DNA of 64,000 nt from JAJRXG01 sp047634015. Its GTDB lineage: Bacteria > Bacteroidota > Bacteroidia > Chitinophagales > Saprospiraceae. This document shows positions 43,811-53,631 of this stretch, one piece after another (position 1 is the first letter of the stretch; each line of letters begins with the position of its first letter). The translations under genes and the position numbers were made by a program. A model generated the notes under the pieces. It was not told the DNA's origin. It saw nothing but the letters and a program-made list of their open reading frames with translations, and did no database searches. Where the stretch lies: NCBI GenBank assembly GCA_047634015.1, contig JBLIDB010000001.1:38697-102696 (forward strand), in the 5' to 3' direction.

Positions 43811-46800
43811 TTACTCAGCTTGTTCAATAATTTCAGCTTGTACTATTAATTTGTTATAAAGTTTATTCTGCTTTAAGATATTTGGATTGCCTATTAGTAT
43901 GAATTGTTCTCGAGCCCGCGTTAAGGCCACATTCAATTTACGATCTATTCCTTCTTGAGATAGAGATACTAGTGCATTCATTTGAAATGCGTAATTCATA
44001 GATGCGGACATAATTATTATATCTCGAGCACCCCCTTGATACCTCTCGACAGTGTCGATACTAATGAGCTCCATGAGTGTTGGATCTTTCTCTATCAATG
44101 TTTGACGAATACGCGCGATCTGAGCCCGATAGGGTGTAATAATACCTATGGATTGCTTATTAAGTGTCTTTTTCTGACTACGATATATTTCCAGCAGTGC
44201 AACCAGAATCTCTCCACAAATCTCTGCTTCATGGATATTCACCTTGATACTTTCACTGTTGTTATCCATCTTAGATGGAAGAAATAATAGTCGATGTTGA
44301 GAGAGTTTGCTAGCGAGAATACTATCGCTAGCATAGGATGCTAATTTGCTTGTGAGCCTTTCCAGTGATGGGATAACCTGTAATTTTTTAGCATAAAAAT
44401 ATTCTGAGGGGAAGGCCATCAGCTCTTGATGCATTCTCCCTTGGTAAGTTAATTGTCCATTGGCATGATCCCAACCATTTTTCTTAGTTGTGAGAAAGAG
44501 TCGTTCGAACAAAGAATTATTTAGATTTTCAAACCCTAATTCCTTCAGCGCCGGATCTTGTATTTGGCTTATAGAATTGTCTTGCTGTACTACTGCGGGA
44601 AGTTGCTTATGGTCCCCTATTAATACAAACTTCTTTACTCTACTTAATAATCCTATAAGCGAATGTTCTAGAATCTGAGAAGCTTCATCAACAATAGCAA
44701 TATCAAAGGATATTAAATCAAAGAGCGCTTTTTTACCCAATACTGAAGCAACGGTACCTACGTAAATCTGCTCATTCGATAATGCTTCGATTAATTCTTG
44801 ACGACTGGTACAATTAGCGGTTTTCTGATCGAGGAGATGTGATAGGAATTTTTCACCGGTACTGTATCGGGATCCTATTCTTAGAAAACTGGGTACAGGC
44901 TCGATTGCGGAAAGCGCTTCACAAATCTCGTCTACTGCTCGATTGGTATAAGCCAAGAGTAATATGCGCTCAGATCTATGATGAATAAAGTGTTCCGCTA
45001 CTTCCTTCAGCATTACACTTGTTTTTCCCGTACCAGGAGGACCCCATAAGAGGTAATAATCTTCTGCCGCTATGATCTCATCGAATATTTGAGACTGTTC
45101 TGTCGTCAGACTATGATGACAAGCGATAGGCTTGGTAATATAAGAATTGGGACATCTTCGACCGAGTATAAGATCGCGATATGATTTTTCAGTTTTGGCC
45201 CATTCATATATCGCACGCGTCATTTCCGAATAACCGTTATCTAGGCTATCATGTTCAATATTCCAAAATGTATGCTGTCGAAATATTTTCGCATTGTCTT
45301 GGCGACTCCGCAGGCGAACTGTAATCCGACCTGTCTCAAAGGAAAGCACAGTTACTTTGAATACTTGATTCTTCAAAATAGCATCTGTGTCCTTAGTGAA
45401 AGGATATAGAACTCCGAGATCGCCCTTTCGGAAATTACTAATGGAAGCAGTCTTATTACTATGATGAAAGATAAGGATTGGATCATCTTCTTCCGCCTTG
45501 TTGGTTTTAAGGGTTAATTGGTTAAGGATATTATACTGTTCTTTTTTCTCTTCTATACTTTGCGTCCATAAAGCAGCGAGCCCCCTTGATCTTTGGTTAT
45601 TGGAATGACCTACTTTGTTGATAAGCCATTCATTAAGAGTGAATCTTAATAAGGCGTTACTATAGCTTCGTTCTACTTTATCTAAGTGTTGAATTGCTTT
45701 TAAGAGTAATTGTGATTCTTTCTTTTGATAGCCTTTTATGTGCTCTAAGTGTCTCTCTGCATATTGTTCAATATAGAGAAGAGGGTCCACCGCTTTTTGT
45801 ATCGCTCTATCATGTAGATATAAACGATTGCGTGCTTTTATTGCTTCTCTTTGTTGAGACTTAAGTGCGGGTGCGTATCTTAAAGGCTTCTCTTGTTCTT
45901 TAGAATATAGGATGAAATTGTTTCTCTTATGATCATTACCATAAACGGATTCTATGAGCATGTCATAGAGCAAAGTCTGATGATAATGCGTATTGCTAAG
46001 ACCGTAAGCATTCGCTCGGAAGGGTTTGCCACTTTTTAGTTCTACAATTGAAATTCCACTTGGGCTGGAGCCAAATAGATCAAGCCTACCATAAATCCCA
46101 TATTTCGCAGAATAAAATGAAGGTTCTACCAGACCACTTTCAGCACTTATGTTAATCCCTTCAAGTTGGTTTTGGACCACACTTTTAATCACTCGAAAAT
46201 GAACATGAAGCTCTTGGATCATTTGGCGAATTTCATGATCGTTTAATCGCGTAAGTCCAATTGGGTCAATTTTAAAGATGTGCTTCGTGAGTTCTTTAAA
46301 ACTTAGGGACGGTTTATATATAAGTTGATCTAAGAAGAAGTTGGCAATATTTCCCACGATTAGAGGTGCCGATGTCGGCATCGCGGTGAATTTTTTAAGG
46401 AGATACCCCATATCATGGCTCGTGAATGCTCCAAAACAATCCGCTATAGAAGTAACGGTATATAACATGTCAGGCTCCAGAACGATGCTCGAAGGAGCAT
46501 ATAGACCGTCATCATAAATCTCAACATCGAGAAGATTGGCGCTGAGAGGTAGAAGTTCTTGATTATGAAGAACACTCATTAATTCTGTATAGTCTTCATT
46601 TCTATCGTTAATCCCATAAGAGATAGAGATGGTAGAAAATGGCTCTTCATAAAGTTGTGCTATTATCTTAGCTTCATCTATTTTGATTTGTTGAAGTTCG
46701 ACTTTGATAAGTCTCTCGAACGTTTTATGCTTGCGACTCTTTGAATCACTAAGTGAGGTGTAAATGTCTTCAAGTTCCGCTTTGTCGAGGTTATTCTGCC

Positions 46801-47131
46801 CAAGCCAATAGCTTAGGAGAATTTTGATACACATTATGCCAAGTCTCCATTCTTGTTCTTTAGATAAAGAAAATGATTTAGAATTATTGGCTTTTCGATA
46901 AGCATGGAGGAGAAAAGCTTCTTTATAATGGATGTCATATGCTCCTGAGATATAACTTATTCGAGCAAAGGAGCTTGTAAAAAGGACTTTTGTTTCTTCA
47001 GATACCTTCTCAACAATAATATTAAATAAAAGTCGCAACTTCTTTTGCTTATCGGGAATTGATGATTCTGAGTTTTGGATGCGCTCATAGAATCGTAAAA
47101 CAGACGCAACGATGTTTTCATCGGGTTTCAT
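43811..47131 (-). CDS. Dna2/NAM7-like fused nuclease-helicase
   Basis: 1106 residues from the ATG at 47131; the frame is open to a TTG at 47242. The N-terminal ~300 residues are not recognised. A Dna2-like PD-(D/E)xK nuclease follows: the GRLDLFG aspartate and VELKSGKPFR near residues 350-370. The superfamily 1B helicase has Walker A WGPPGTGKTSVML near 697, Walker B IAIVDEASQ near 814, then GDHKQLPAV, TPYRAQIARI, SIDTVERYQGGARDII and VALTRAREQFILIG. It probably acts on single-stranded or flapped DNA in repair or replication. It sits alone, transcribed away from a protease gene. Confidence 0.85.
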   Translation of the reverse strand: MKPDENIVASVLRFYERIQNSESSIPDKQKKLRLLFNIIVEKVSEETKVLFTSSFARISYISGAYDIHYKEAFLLHAYRKANNSKSFSLSKEQEWRLGIMCIKILLSYWLGQNNLDKAELEDIYTSLSDSKSRKHKTFERLIKVELQQIKIDEAKIIAQLYEEPFSTISISYGINDRNEDYTELMSVLHNQELLPLSANLLDVEIYDDGLYAPSSIVLEPDMLYTVTSIADCFGAFTSHDMGYLLKKFTAMPTSAPLIVGNIANFFLDQLIYKPSLSFKELTKHIFKIDPIGLTRLNDHEIRQMIQELHVHFRVIKSVVQNQLEGINISAESGLVEPSFYSAKYGIYGRLDLFGSSPSGISIVELKSGKPFRANAYGLSNTHYHQTLLYDMLIESVYGNDHKRNNFILYSKEQEKPLRYAPALKSQQREAIKARNRLYLHDRAIQKAVDPLLYIEQYAERHLEHIKGYQKKESQLLLKAIQHLDKVERSYSNALLRFTLNEWLINKVGHSNNQRSRGLAALWTQSIEEKKEQYNILNQLTLKTNKAEEDDPILIFHHSNKTASISNFRKGDLGVLYPFTKDTDAILKNQVFKVTVLSFETGRITVRLRSRQDNAKIFRQHTFWNIEHDSLDNGYSEMTRAIYEWAKTEKSYRDLILGRRCPNSYITKPIACHHSLTTEQSQIFDEIIAAEDYYLLWGPPGTGKTSVMLKEVAEHFIHHRSERILLLAYTNRAVDEICEALSAIEPVPSFLRIGSRYSTGEKFLSHLLDQKTANCTSRQELIEALSNEQIYVGTVASVLGKKALFDLISFDIAIVDEASQILEHSLIGLLSRVKKFVLIGDHKQLPAVVQQDNSISQIQDPALKELGFENLNNSLFERLFLTTKKNGWDHANGQLTYQGRMHQELMAFPSEYFYAKKLQVIPSLERLTSKLASYASDSILASKLSQHRLLFLPSKMDNNSESIKVNIHEAEICGEILVALLEIYRSQKKTLNKQSIGIITPYRAQIARIRQTLIEKDPTLMELISIDTVERYQGGARDIIIMSASMNYAFQMNALVSLSQEGIDRKLNVALTRAREQFILIGNPNILKQNKLYNKLIVQAEIIEQAE

Positions 47132-47280
47132 AGATGGCAAGATACCCAGAAGAAGTAGAACCAAGTACACTACATTTAATAGATCAAATTCGTTATATAT
47201 AATTAGAGGTGTACAACTATCTGGTATTCGTTCAGAATGCAAACAAAAACAAACTTATATTGCAATCTGTGGCTTCAAAA

Positions 47281-48576
47281 ATGAATAAGAAGAGAGAAAT
47301 CCAACGTCTTATTTTCAATTGGTCGTGGATTAAAGTCATCTGTCTATTTGGATTGCTTGCTTGTAATATTCAAGGGCACGCCCAGTCTAATTTAGTCTTG
47401 GGAATAGATCTTTTGGATAGATCAGGTAACGCAAAGATCAAATTTGAGATGGAGCAGGGCTTCATTGTTATCAAGACATGGCTTCAAGGGGTAATCCCAT
47501 TACGGTTGATTTTTGATACAGGTGCAGAGAACACGATTCTCTTTGATAAAGAGATCGCTGAATTGTTAGGTATCTCTTTCGAACGTCAGATTCCTATAAT
47601 GGGATCGGATCTCGACTCAGTGTTGATTGCTAATATAGCCCGCAATGTAAAAATGCGCATTGAAGGATGCCGAATTGCCAAACGCGATATTATAGTACTT
47701 GAGAACAATAACTTATTGCTGAAAGAGAAGCTTGGAATTGAAGTAAGTGGTATCGTGGGAGGAAGCTTCTTCGCTAATTTAGTAGTTAAGATAGACTATC
47801 GAAAAAAGGAAATTACGCTGAAGCACCCAAATCAGTTTAAACCCCCTGGAAGTGCATATGAGAATTTAAAACTGCAAGTTAGAAGTAATAAGCCATATGT
47901 GCTTGCGGATGTAAGCATCAGGGACAATGAGCCGACCAGGGTAAAATTGTTGCTAGATACGGGTGCTGCTCTTGCTTTTTTAGTACACAGCAATACGGAT
48001 GATGCGCTGAAACTTCCGGAGCGTGTGATGGTTGGGAATTTAGGATTTGGATTGTCAGGAGTACTTCGTGGATTCAGAGGTAAAACCCAAAGATTAGATT
48101 TGGGCAAATATCAGTTTACGGATATAGCAACGAGCTTTCAGGATTTAAATATCGATTCAACTACTATTAGCCGAGACATTGTAAGAAACGGAATTCTTGG
48201 GAACACCTTTCTTAGTAGATTTACTGTGATCATTGATTACAATAAAGAGGAACTATACCTAAAGGCAAAGGGGAAATATAATAAGAAGTTCGATTTTGAT
48301 AAAAGTGGCTTAACGCTATTCAGCGTCGGGCAAAATTTGGATCAGTATTATGTTGTGGCGGTTTTGGTTGATAGCCCTGCTTATCGTGCAGATATTAAGC
48401 CTGGAGATTTGATATATAAACTTGGGCGACGAAGGACTATCAATATGAGTTTACAGGCTATAATGTATAAATTATCAAGGAAAACGGGTAAGAAAATAAA
48501 GATGACCATTATACGGGATGAAGTATATCTCAAGAGAGAATTCAACTTAGAAGAGTGGTACCGAGTAATTGATTAA
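47281..48576 (+). CDS. Retropepsin-like aspartyl protease with C-terminal PDZ domain
   Basis: 431 residues from the ATG at 47281; an open frame to 47209 lacks a signal, while here an export signal lies about residues 15-34 (VICLFGLLACNIQGHAQ). Two retropepsin half-motifs are present, LIFDTGAENTIL near residue 75 and LLLDTGAALAFLV near 225, so one chain holds both active-site aspartates. The C-terminus is a PDZ domain (VLVDSPAYRADIKPGDLIYKLG). Such proteins are common in Bacteroidota and probably act in the periplasm; substrates are unknown. Confidence 0.87.
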   Translation: MNKKREIQRLIFNWSWIKVICLFGLLACNIQGHAQSNLVLGIDLLDRSGNAKIKFEMEQGFIVIKTWLQGVIPLRLIFDTGAENTILFDKEIAELLGISFERQIPIMGSDLDSVLIANIARNVKMRIEGCRIAKRDIIVLENNNLLLKEKLGIEVSGIVGGSFFANLVVKIDYRKKEITLKHPNQFKPPGSAYENLKLQVRSNKPYVLADVSIRDNEPTRVKLLLDTGAALAFLVHSNTDDALKLPERVMVGNLGFGLSGVLRGFRGKTQRLDLGKYQFTDIATSFQDLNIDSTTISRDIVRNGILGNTFLSRFTVIIDYNKEELYLKAKGKYNKKFDFDKSGLTLFSVGQNLDQYYVVAVLVDSPAYRADIKPGDLIYKLGRRRTINMSLQAIMYKLSRKTGKKIKMTIIRDEVYLKREFNLEEWYRVID

Positions 48577-48605
48577 AAATTCGTGGGTTTTTAAAGATTA
48601 AAATA

Positions 48606-48613
48606 TATCTTTG
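48606..48613 (+). promoter_or_regulatory. Promoter -7 box of rplU-rpmA
   Basis: TATCTTTG, 33 bases before the rplU ATG. A one-mismatch -33 element (TTCG, 48580-48583) is 22 bases upstream. The box overlaps a TTG that opens a longer frame, supporting the ATG at 48647. Confidence 0.55.
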
Positions 48614-48646
48614 CAGCCCAATTTCAAAAAAGGTAATCTACGACAT

Positions 48647-48958
48647 ATGTTTGCGATCGTTACAATAGCTGGACAGCAGTTTAAAATAAAGGAAGGACAA
48701 GAGATATTCGTTCATAGCTTAGGAGCTGATGAAGGGGAGAAAGTTTCTTTTGATGAGGTACTATTATTGGGAGATGATTCTTCTACAACAATAGGAACTC
48801 CTACTATTGCTTCTGCGTCTGTAGATGCAACAGTTTTAGGCGCTCAGAAAGGCGATAAGGTTATCGTATTCAAGAAAAAGCGTAGAAAAGGTTACCAAGT
48901 GAAGAATGGTCATCGCCAGCAATTCACTAAGATTAAGATAGACGCAATAAAAGCATAA
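48647..48958 (+). CDS. rplU: 50S ribosomal protein L21
   Basis: 103 residues from the ATG (MFAIVTIAGQQFKIKEGQ), the conventional L21 start. The family signature VIVFKKKRRKGYQVKNGHRQ is near residues 70-90. L21 binds 23S rRNA near L20 in the large subunit. It is followed after four bases by rpmA, the usual bacterial pair; obg is not next. Confidence 0.97.
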   Translation: MFAIVTIAGQQFKIKEGQEIFVHSLGADEGEKVSFDEVLLLGDDSSTTIGTPTIASASVDATVLGAQKGDKVIVFKKKRRKGYQVKNGHRQQFTKIKIDAIKA

Positions 48959-48962
48959 GATA

Positions 48963-49277
48963 ATGGCTCATAAGAAAGGAGTAGGTAGTACTGATAATGG
49001 ACGCGACAGTAAAGCTAAACGTCTTGGTGTTAAATTATTTGGGGGACAATATGCCAAAGCTGGTAATATTATAATCCGTCAGAGAGGTACGAAGTACCAC
49101 CCAGGTGAGAATGTAGGTATCGGAAGAGACCATACATTATTCGCGCTTGAAGCGGGTACAGTAAACTTTGTAAAGAAAAGGAATAATCGCACATATGTGA
49201 ATATCGCTGGATTAGCGCCTTCGCAGTCTGATAGTGTTGCTCCTGCCGCGCCGAAAGATTCTCAAGAGAGCGAATAA
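48963..49277 (+). CDS. rpmA: 50S ribosomal protein L27
   Basis: 104 residues, with the L27 core MAHKKGVGSTDNGRDSKAKR and IIRQRGTKYHPGENVGIGRD. The N-terminus starts directly with MAHKKG, so there is no cleavable pre-sequence of the Firmicutes kind. About 18 extra C-terminal residues rich in Ser/Pro/Ala/Glu follow the usual end. L27 contacts tRNA at the peptidyl-transferase centre. A bidirectional terminator lies 26 bases downstream. Confidence 0.97.
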   Translation: MAHKKGVGSTDNGRDSKAKRLGVKLFGGQYAKAGNIIIRQRGTKYHPGENVGIGRDHTLFALEAGTVNFVKKRNNRTYVNIAGLAPSQSDSVAPAAPKDSQESE

Positions 49278-49302
49278 GAAAGAAAATTGTATGAAAAAAC
49301 GA

Positions 49303-49340
49303 AAGAGGTTGTTATCAAATGATAGCAACCTCTTCTTTTT
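49303..49340 (+). terminator. Intrinsic terminator after rpmA, possibly bidirectional
   Basis: A 14-bp stem with one G-T pair, AAGAGGTTGTTATC (49303-49316) with GATAGCAACCTCTT (49321-49334), and a four-base loop, followed by CTTTTTT. It overlaps the end of the convergent BatE-like gene, so it may serve both strands. Confidence 0.85.
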
Positions 49341-50073
49341 TGACCCAACCGGTATCCTTATCTCTTAGTGATACTTTATACCATTCTCCTAATTCAGAAA
49401 TAATAAATATTTTATTGCCTGCACCAATTGGAGTAACTTCTGGGCTTAATTTATCCGGTGCCTGATGCAATGATATTCTGGGAGCCATGACAATTCCGCC
49501 GTGTTTATCAATTTCATAGCCTTTTTTAGATTTCGCAAATACAAGGGAAAGGCAACTTATAATCAGCATACTGATACCAGCCATCTTGATAGTTTTTGAA
49601 CTTAGAGTAGTATTGTAGCGGGGGAATAGTTGAAGGAATAACAATAGAATTGCTGAAAAACCAGCGAGTAATTGTAGTGTACTCCATATAGTAGCGGAAA
49701 ACAGGTTTACGACGCTTCGATAATAATTCAGAAGGATAAAGTCCGGTATGTGTGTTATCTGAATATCCAGATCTTGTCGTATCGCAGCTATAGATTGTTG
49801 CATAAGCTTGTTACCAGGATCCAAAAGCAGTCCTTTCTCATAGAAGAGAATTGCTTTTGCCAAATTTCCCGTTGAGAAATTAGCCTTTGCCATATTGCTA
49901 TATAATTCAGGAGAGGCAGTACCATTAGCTATTATGGAGTCCATTATGGTTATAGCTCCTATCGGATCATCATTCTTTAGGAATTCCACACTTCTGTCAA
50001 ATGCACCTTGTTGGGCTTGTAAAGAATAGCTTAATCCAAAAAGAAGTAAGAGAAGAAAAATTTTAGGTTTCAT
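49315..50073 (-). CDS. BatE-like TPR protein with membrane helices and SH3 domain
   Basis: 252 residues. A signal peptide ends at LQAQ; TPR-like repeats (PELYSNMAKANFSTGNLAKAI, LFYEKGLLLDP) follow, then two membrane helices at about residues 125-175 and a C-terminal bacterial SH3 domain (WYKVSLRDKDTGWVKKEEV). This layout is that of BatE, the last component of the Bat aerotolerance operon, but batA-D are not here. It follows the OstA-like gene by six bases. Role inferred only from domain layout. Confidence 0.8.
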   Translation of the reverse strand: MKPKIFLLLLLFGLSYSLQAQQGAFDRSVEFLKNDDPIGAITIMDSIIANGTASPELYSNMAKANFSTGNLAKAILFYEKGLLLDPGNKLMQQSIAAIRQDLDIQITHIPDFILLNYYRSVVNLFSATIWSTLQLLAGFSAILLLFLQLFPRYNTTLSSKTIKMAGISMLIISCLSLVFAKSKKGYEIDKHGGIVMAPRISLHQAPDKLSPEVTPIGAGNKIFIISELGEWYKVSLRDKDTGWVKKEEVAII

Positions 50074-50079
50074 TAAATA

Positions 50080-51948
50080 TTATTTTATTGCTTTTGTTTT
50101 GAGCGGCAAACTACCCTTTGTTTCGGAAGCAGCACTCAATGCAAAATTAATAGCTATTGGTAATTCTGCAATACGCCAATCATATCCTTCTAAGTAATAT
50201 TGAGCAATGTCAGTGGTTACATCGTATTCGTAAATGTTGGAATCTTGCTGGTCTATTGTGTTGAAACTGGATAAGTCTCCACTTTCGAATTTAAAAAGCA
50301 TCTCTTTACTTTTAGTAATATTAATGCCTTCATACTTATTGTCATTTCGAACCAAGTATAGCATTTCGGCATTCATCTCCGCGCGGGAGCGCTTAATTTC
50401 TCCTTTTTCTATATGACTTGTTATTTTATTAGCCTTGATCTGATTGAGATGCCCCCCTTCTTCAGGAGAGAGAATGAATGCATTTTGAATCAGAACGATT
50501 TTATTGATCTCATTATCAGATAGGTATAGCACTATAGTATCAGCACTCATCTGTATTGAATCCGACCAAAGTACAGGAGCATTACTCATAATTATTAGGG
50601 AGTCGGATTTCTGGTAACTGAAATTATTTGATCTTCCGAATACCTCAGACTTCATAAACTGAACTTCGTTGATTGCTTGATAGGTTTGCATCATACTATC
50701 GGTGCCTTCATAATATTTGAGCATTTGAAGCGTATCTGCTTTGAGATACAAACTGTCATCTTGCATATTGTAAATCATCAAAGGCTGTTCCTCAGACCCT
50801 TCCGAGAAGACTTTCATCGAAGAATCCTTTTTAATCGCTCGATCACTTATTAGTTCGATTCCTTCCTCATAATCTATGATGGAGACAGCGCCATTTAGGT
50901 AGGTAGTGTTGGTAGAATCAGAAGTGATCTCATCGGCTTCTATCTTATTTTGATCGTTTATAACTTTCGCCCTTCCCAAAGTAGCATATTGTTCTGTATC
51001 GAGCTGATATCTTATTCTCGGGGCTTGGATTGACTCTTTTGTGCCATGATAGGTAGCATTCCCATTGAGATCTACATATCTTTTTTTGGAATAGTAAATT
51101 ATGGTGTCTCCACGAGCAGTGCTGTTTTCTTCCTCTATTAGAGGGTCTATAAGAAAGGTGAATTCTCCTATGTTTTGGTCGACTTTCAGAACACTTGAGG
51201 TAATTATTGTTCCTTCTTTTGAGGTGACTTTCACATTTTGACTTAGTACACCCATGTTCTCCTCCAATCGGTAGATTCCTCCTTCAGCATAGATTTCTGT
51301 ACTGTCTTCAATTATCGTAGTAGGGCTAATAAAATTCAATTGCTCTTTTGCTGATAGATATCTGATACTATCAGTGAACATCGTCTTAGTTGAGTCTTTA
51401 AAAGATACGTTACCAATTAGCTTGGCTTCCTTAAACTTCGAATAGTAAAAGCCTTCTCTACTTTTGATGGTATTGTTTCCTTCTATGATTGTTCCTCCTG
51501 TCGTATAATGAGCTGTTTTCTTTTCAATATAGTAGGTAAGTTCATTCGTATAGAGGTGTTTTTCTCCTTCTTTGAGAATTACCTTGCCATAGAGTTCCGC
51601 GATTTTATTCAGACCATCATAGTATAGGGAGTCGGCAAATATTGTTAGACTGTCTTCATGAATGATAACTACATTTTCATAGGCCCAAGCATAAATATTG
51701 TCAACCACGTATGCTCTGTCACATATCATGAATAAACTATCTTGTGTCATTTCGACGGTTCCAATTAGTGTATCTCGTTCGTTCTCACCATCCCATGTTA
51801 AAGAAACGTCTTCGGCTTCTGTCGTTATAAAAGTTATAGAATCTTGACCTAAAGTATCTATGTTTAGAGGAGTAATCTCTTGACTGTACCCTACGATAGA
51901 GAATAGTAATGCGAATGTTAGTGATATGAGTTTAAAGGTCATCTTCAT
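50080..51948 (-). CDS. OstA/LptA-like LPS transport-related protein
   Basis: A 622-residue exported protein (signal MKMTFKLISLTFALLFSIVG, cleaved near YSQ). It is built of repeated OstA-type beta strands: MTQDSLFMICDRAYVVD, LTIFADSLYYDG, LYGKVILKEGEK, KSREGFYYSKFKEAKLIGN. These jelly-roll repeats form the periplasmic LPS bridge in LptA and the N-terminal part of LptD. Long OstA-like proteins with no barrel are common in Bacteroidota; the lptD gene is presumably elsewhere. Likely part of outer-membrane LPS transport. Confidence 0.88.
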   Translation of the reverse strand: MKMTFKLISLTFALLFSIVGYSQEITPLNIDTLGQDSITFITTEAEDVSLTWDGENERDTLIGTVEMTQDSLFMICDRAYVVDNIYAWAYENVVIIHEDSLTIFADSLYYDGLNKIAELYGKVILKEGEKHLYTNELTYYIEKKTAHYTTGGTIIEGNNTIKSREGFYYSKFKEAKLIGNVSFKDSTKTMFTDSIRYLSAKEQLNFISPTTIIEDSTEIYAEGGIYRLEENMGVLSQNVKVTSKEGTIITSSVLKVDQNIGEFTFLIDPLIEEENSTARGDTIIYYSKKRYVDLNGNATYHGTKESIQAPRIRYQLDTEQYATLGRAKVINDQNKIEADEITSDSTNTTYLNGAVSIIDYEEGIELISDRAIKKDSSMKVFSEGSEEQPLMIYNMQDDSLYLKADTLQMLKYYEGTDSMMQTYQAINEVQFMKSEVFGRSNNFSYQKSDSLIIMSNAPVLWSDSIQMSADTIVLYLSDNEINKIVLIQNAFILSPEEGGHLNQIKANKITSHIEKGEIKRSRAEMNAEMLYLVRNDNKYEGINITKSKEMLFKFESGDLSSFNTIDQQDSNIYEYDVTTDIAQYYLEGYDWRIAELPIAINFALSAASETKGSLPLKTKAIK

Positions 51949-51956
51949 TTCAACGA

Positions 51957-53069
51957 TTAGGACATGCTTAGAGTTGCTACTTCTTGTCCTATTTTCATTC
52001 CAATAGCGACTCCCATTCCTCCTAGTCTCACTCCCATAGTAATGCGGTTACTATGTTTCTTTACTATAGGAAGCTTAGAGGGTTTAGGTGCTATAATACC
52101 ACTCCATTTGTATTCCACTTGGATAGGGCCGACATGTGGTATTACTTTTTCTTCCAATATTGACTTTAAATACGTGATATTTTCTTCATTTATTCCATGA
52201 ATGTCTGTGGATTCTGCTTTGAACAAATTACGTGCTCCTCCTATTAGAACGCGATCTCCTATATCTCGAAGATAAACATAGCCAGCATCCATATGATACG
52301 TACCACTAAGATTGTGATTTGGGATAGGAGTAGTTACCAGTACTTGATTTCGAGCGGGAATGACGTTTTCCGAGAAGATTAATCGCTTGGTAAGTGCATT
52401 TGTAGCAACAATTAGTTGAGGGGTCTTTATACTGCCAAGACCTTTTAGCTCCAGCGTAATTTCTTTGGCATTCTCTGCTATGGAGAGGACTTCTATGCCC
52501 CTATGAATCTTTACGCCCCTTGATTCGCAATCTTTCACTAATGCCATGTAGAGCTGACCAGTATCGAGATGCCCTTCTTCATTATTCAGAAAACAATATT
52601 CGTGTAATTTCATTTGTCTAAGACTCGGACATATACTAAAAGTAGGGTGTCGAGAATCAATTAATTGATTCACTAAATCTAAATTTTGAGCATCCTTTTC
52701 AAACAGATTTCTACTTTCGTATAGCTCATATCCACCACAAAGATTTAATCTTAGCTTTTGAGCGCCATATCGAGCGACGAGCATTCTTAACCCATCTTTT
52801 CTAGTCTGTATTAAATTGGCTACTGCACTTTTTTCCATTATTTCAAGATCCGATAATATCTCTGAAACACTTCCAAAACAAGCAAATCCTGCATTCCGGG
52901 AACTTGCTGTGCTGCCAACAACATCCTTTTCGATTACGCTGACGGAATATTTGGGATGATTTTCTGCAATTATACGAGCCGCAGTTAGTCCTACTATTCC
53001 GGCTCCTATCACAATAATATCCGAAGAGGGTAGAAGTGATTTTTGTTCCCAATAACTAAGTTGTCGCAT
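51957..53069 (-). CDS. FAD-dependent oxidoreductase (DAO family)
   Basis: A 370-residue flavoprotein of the D-amino-acid/glycine oxidase fold. The dinucleotide-binding motif is VIGAGIVGLTAARI, residues 21-34, followed by SSRNAGFACFG. A conserved GHLDTGQLYMALV and the C-terminal APKPSKLPIVKKHSNRITMG complete the pattern. It oxidises an unknown amine or amino acid. The gene is eight bases upstream of the OstA-like gene, so co-transcription is likely, although the functional link is unclear. Confidence 0.87.
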   Translation of the reverse strand: MRQLSYWEQKSLLPSSDIIVIGAGIVGLTAARIIAENHPKYSVSVIEKDVVGSTASSRNAGFACFGSVSEILSDLEIMEKSAVANLIQTRKDGLRMLVARYGAQKLRLNLCGGYELYESRNLFEKDAQNLDLVNQLIDSRHPTFSICPSLRQMKLHEYCFLNNEEGHLDTGQLYMALVKDCESRGVKIHRGIEVLSIAENAKEITLELKGLGSIKTPQLIVATNALTKRLIFSENVIPARNQVLVTTPIPNHNLSGTYHMDAGYVYLRDIGDRVLIGGARNLFKAESTDIHGINEENITYLKSILEEKVIPHVGPIQVEYKWSGIIAPKPSKLPIVKKHSNRITMGVRLGGMGVAIGMKIGQEVATLSMS

Positions 53070-53095
53070 AGAGACAATTTCCGATTATTTTCTGA

Positions 53096-53530
53096 CTATC
53101 TCAGGCGGTCCATGGATTTCACGAGTTTTTCATCCTTTTTAGTAAAAGTTACACCTAGAATTGCAAAAAGTATCATCCCTATAGGTAGATACAATCCCGC
53201 ACCGTCATTTATAACTATATCTCCGATGCTTTCTGTTTGTCCTATATAGATCAAAACGGCAATTACTGGTAGAATAATAGCAATGGTCGCAAGCAAGTAA
53301 CCAGTCTTCATTTGATTTTTTCTGTTACCATACATAAATACCGCTGCCAGACTTAGTACGACACCAAGCCCAGTAAGAATTAATAGACCTATATGGTCAT
53401 TTACATTATATTTCATATCACTAAAAATTCCACTATTCTGAGTAGTAGAGGTTGCAAAAGGAAGAACAAATTCTCCACCAAAACAAAGACCTGAAAGAAA
53501 GTAAAATATAGTTTGAATTCGTTGAATCAT
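53096..53530 (-). CDS. DUF4293 membrane protein
   Basis: 144 residues with four predicted helices; MIQRIQTIFYFLSG is the characteristic start of DUF4293. The family is found in Bacteroidota and has no known function. It is 26 bases upstream of the FAD oxidoreductase and heads this minus-strand unit. Confidence 0.85.
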   Translation of the reverse strand: MIQRIQTIFYFLSGLCFGGEFVLPFATSTTQNSGIFSDMKYNVNDHIGLLILTGLGVVLSLAAVFMYGNRKNQMKTGYLLATIAIILPVIAVLIYIGQTESIGDIVINDGAGLYLPIGMILFAILGVTFTKKDEKLVKSMDRLR

Positions 53531-53549
53531 ATTCGCTATTTAAAGTGCA

Positions 53550-53557
53550 CAAATTTA
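53550..53557 (-). promoter_or_regulatory. Possible -7 promoter box of the DUF4293 gene
   Basis: The minus strand reads TAAATTTG, 19 bases before the ATG. No -33 box is evident. Confidence 0.4.
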
Positions 53558-53631
53558 ATCCGAAATATCTAATCGATATACATTCCAGAACAAGGGTTAT
53601 TTCATGGCCTTTTGAAATCAGGAAATATGGC

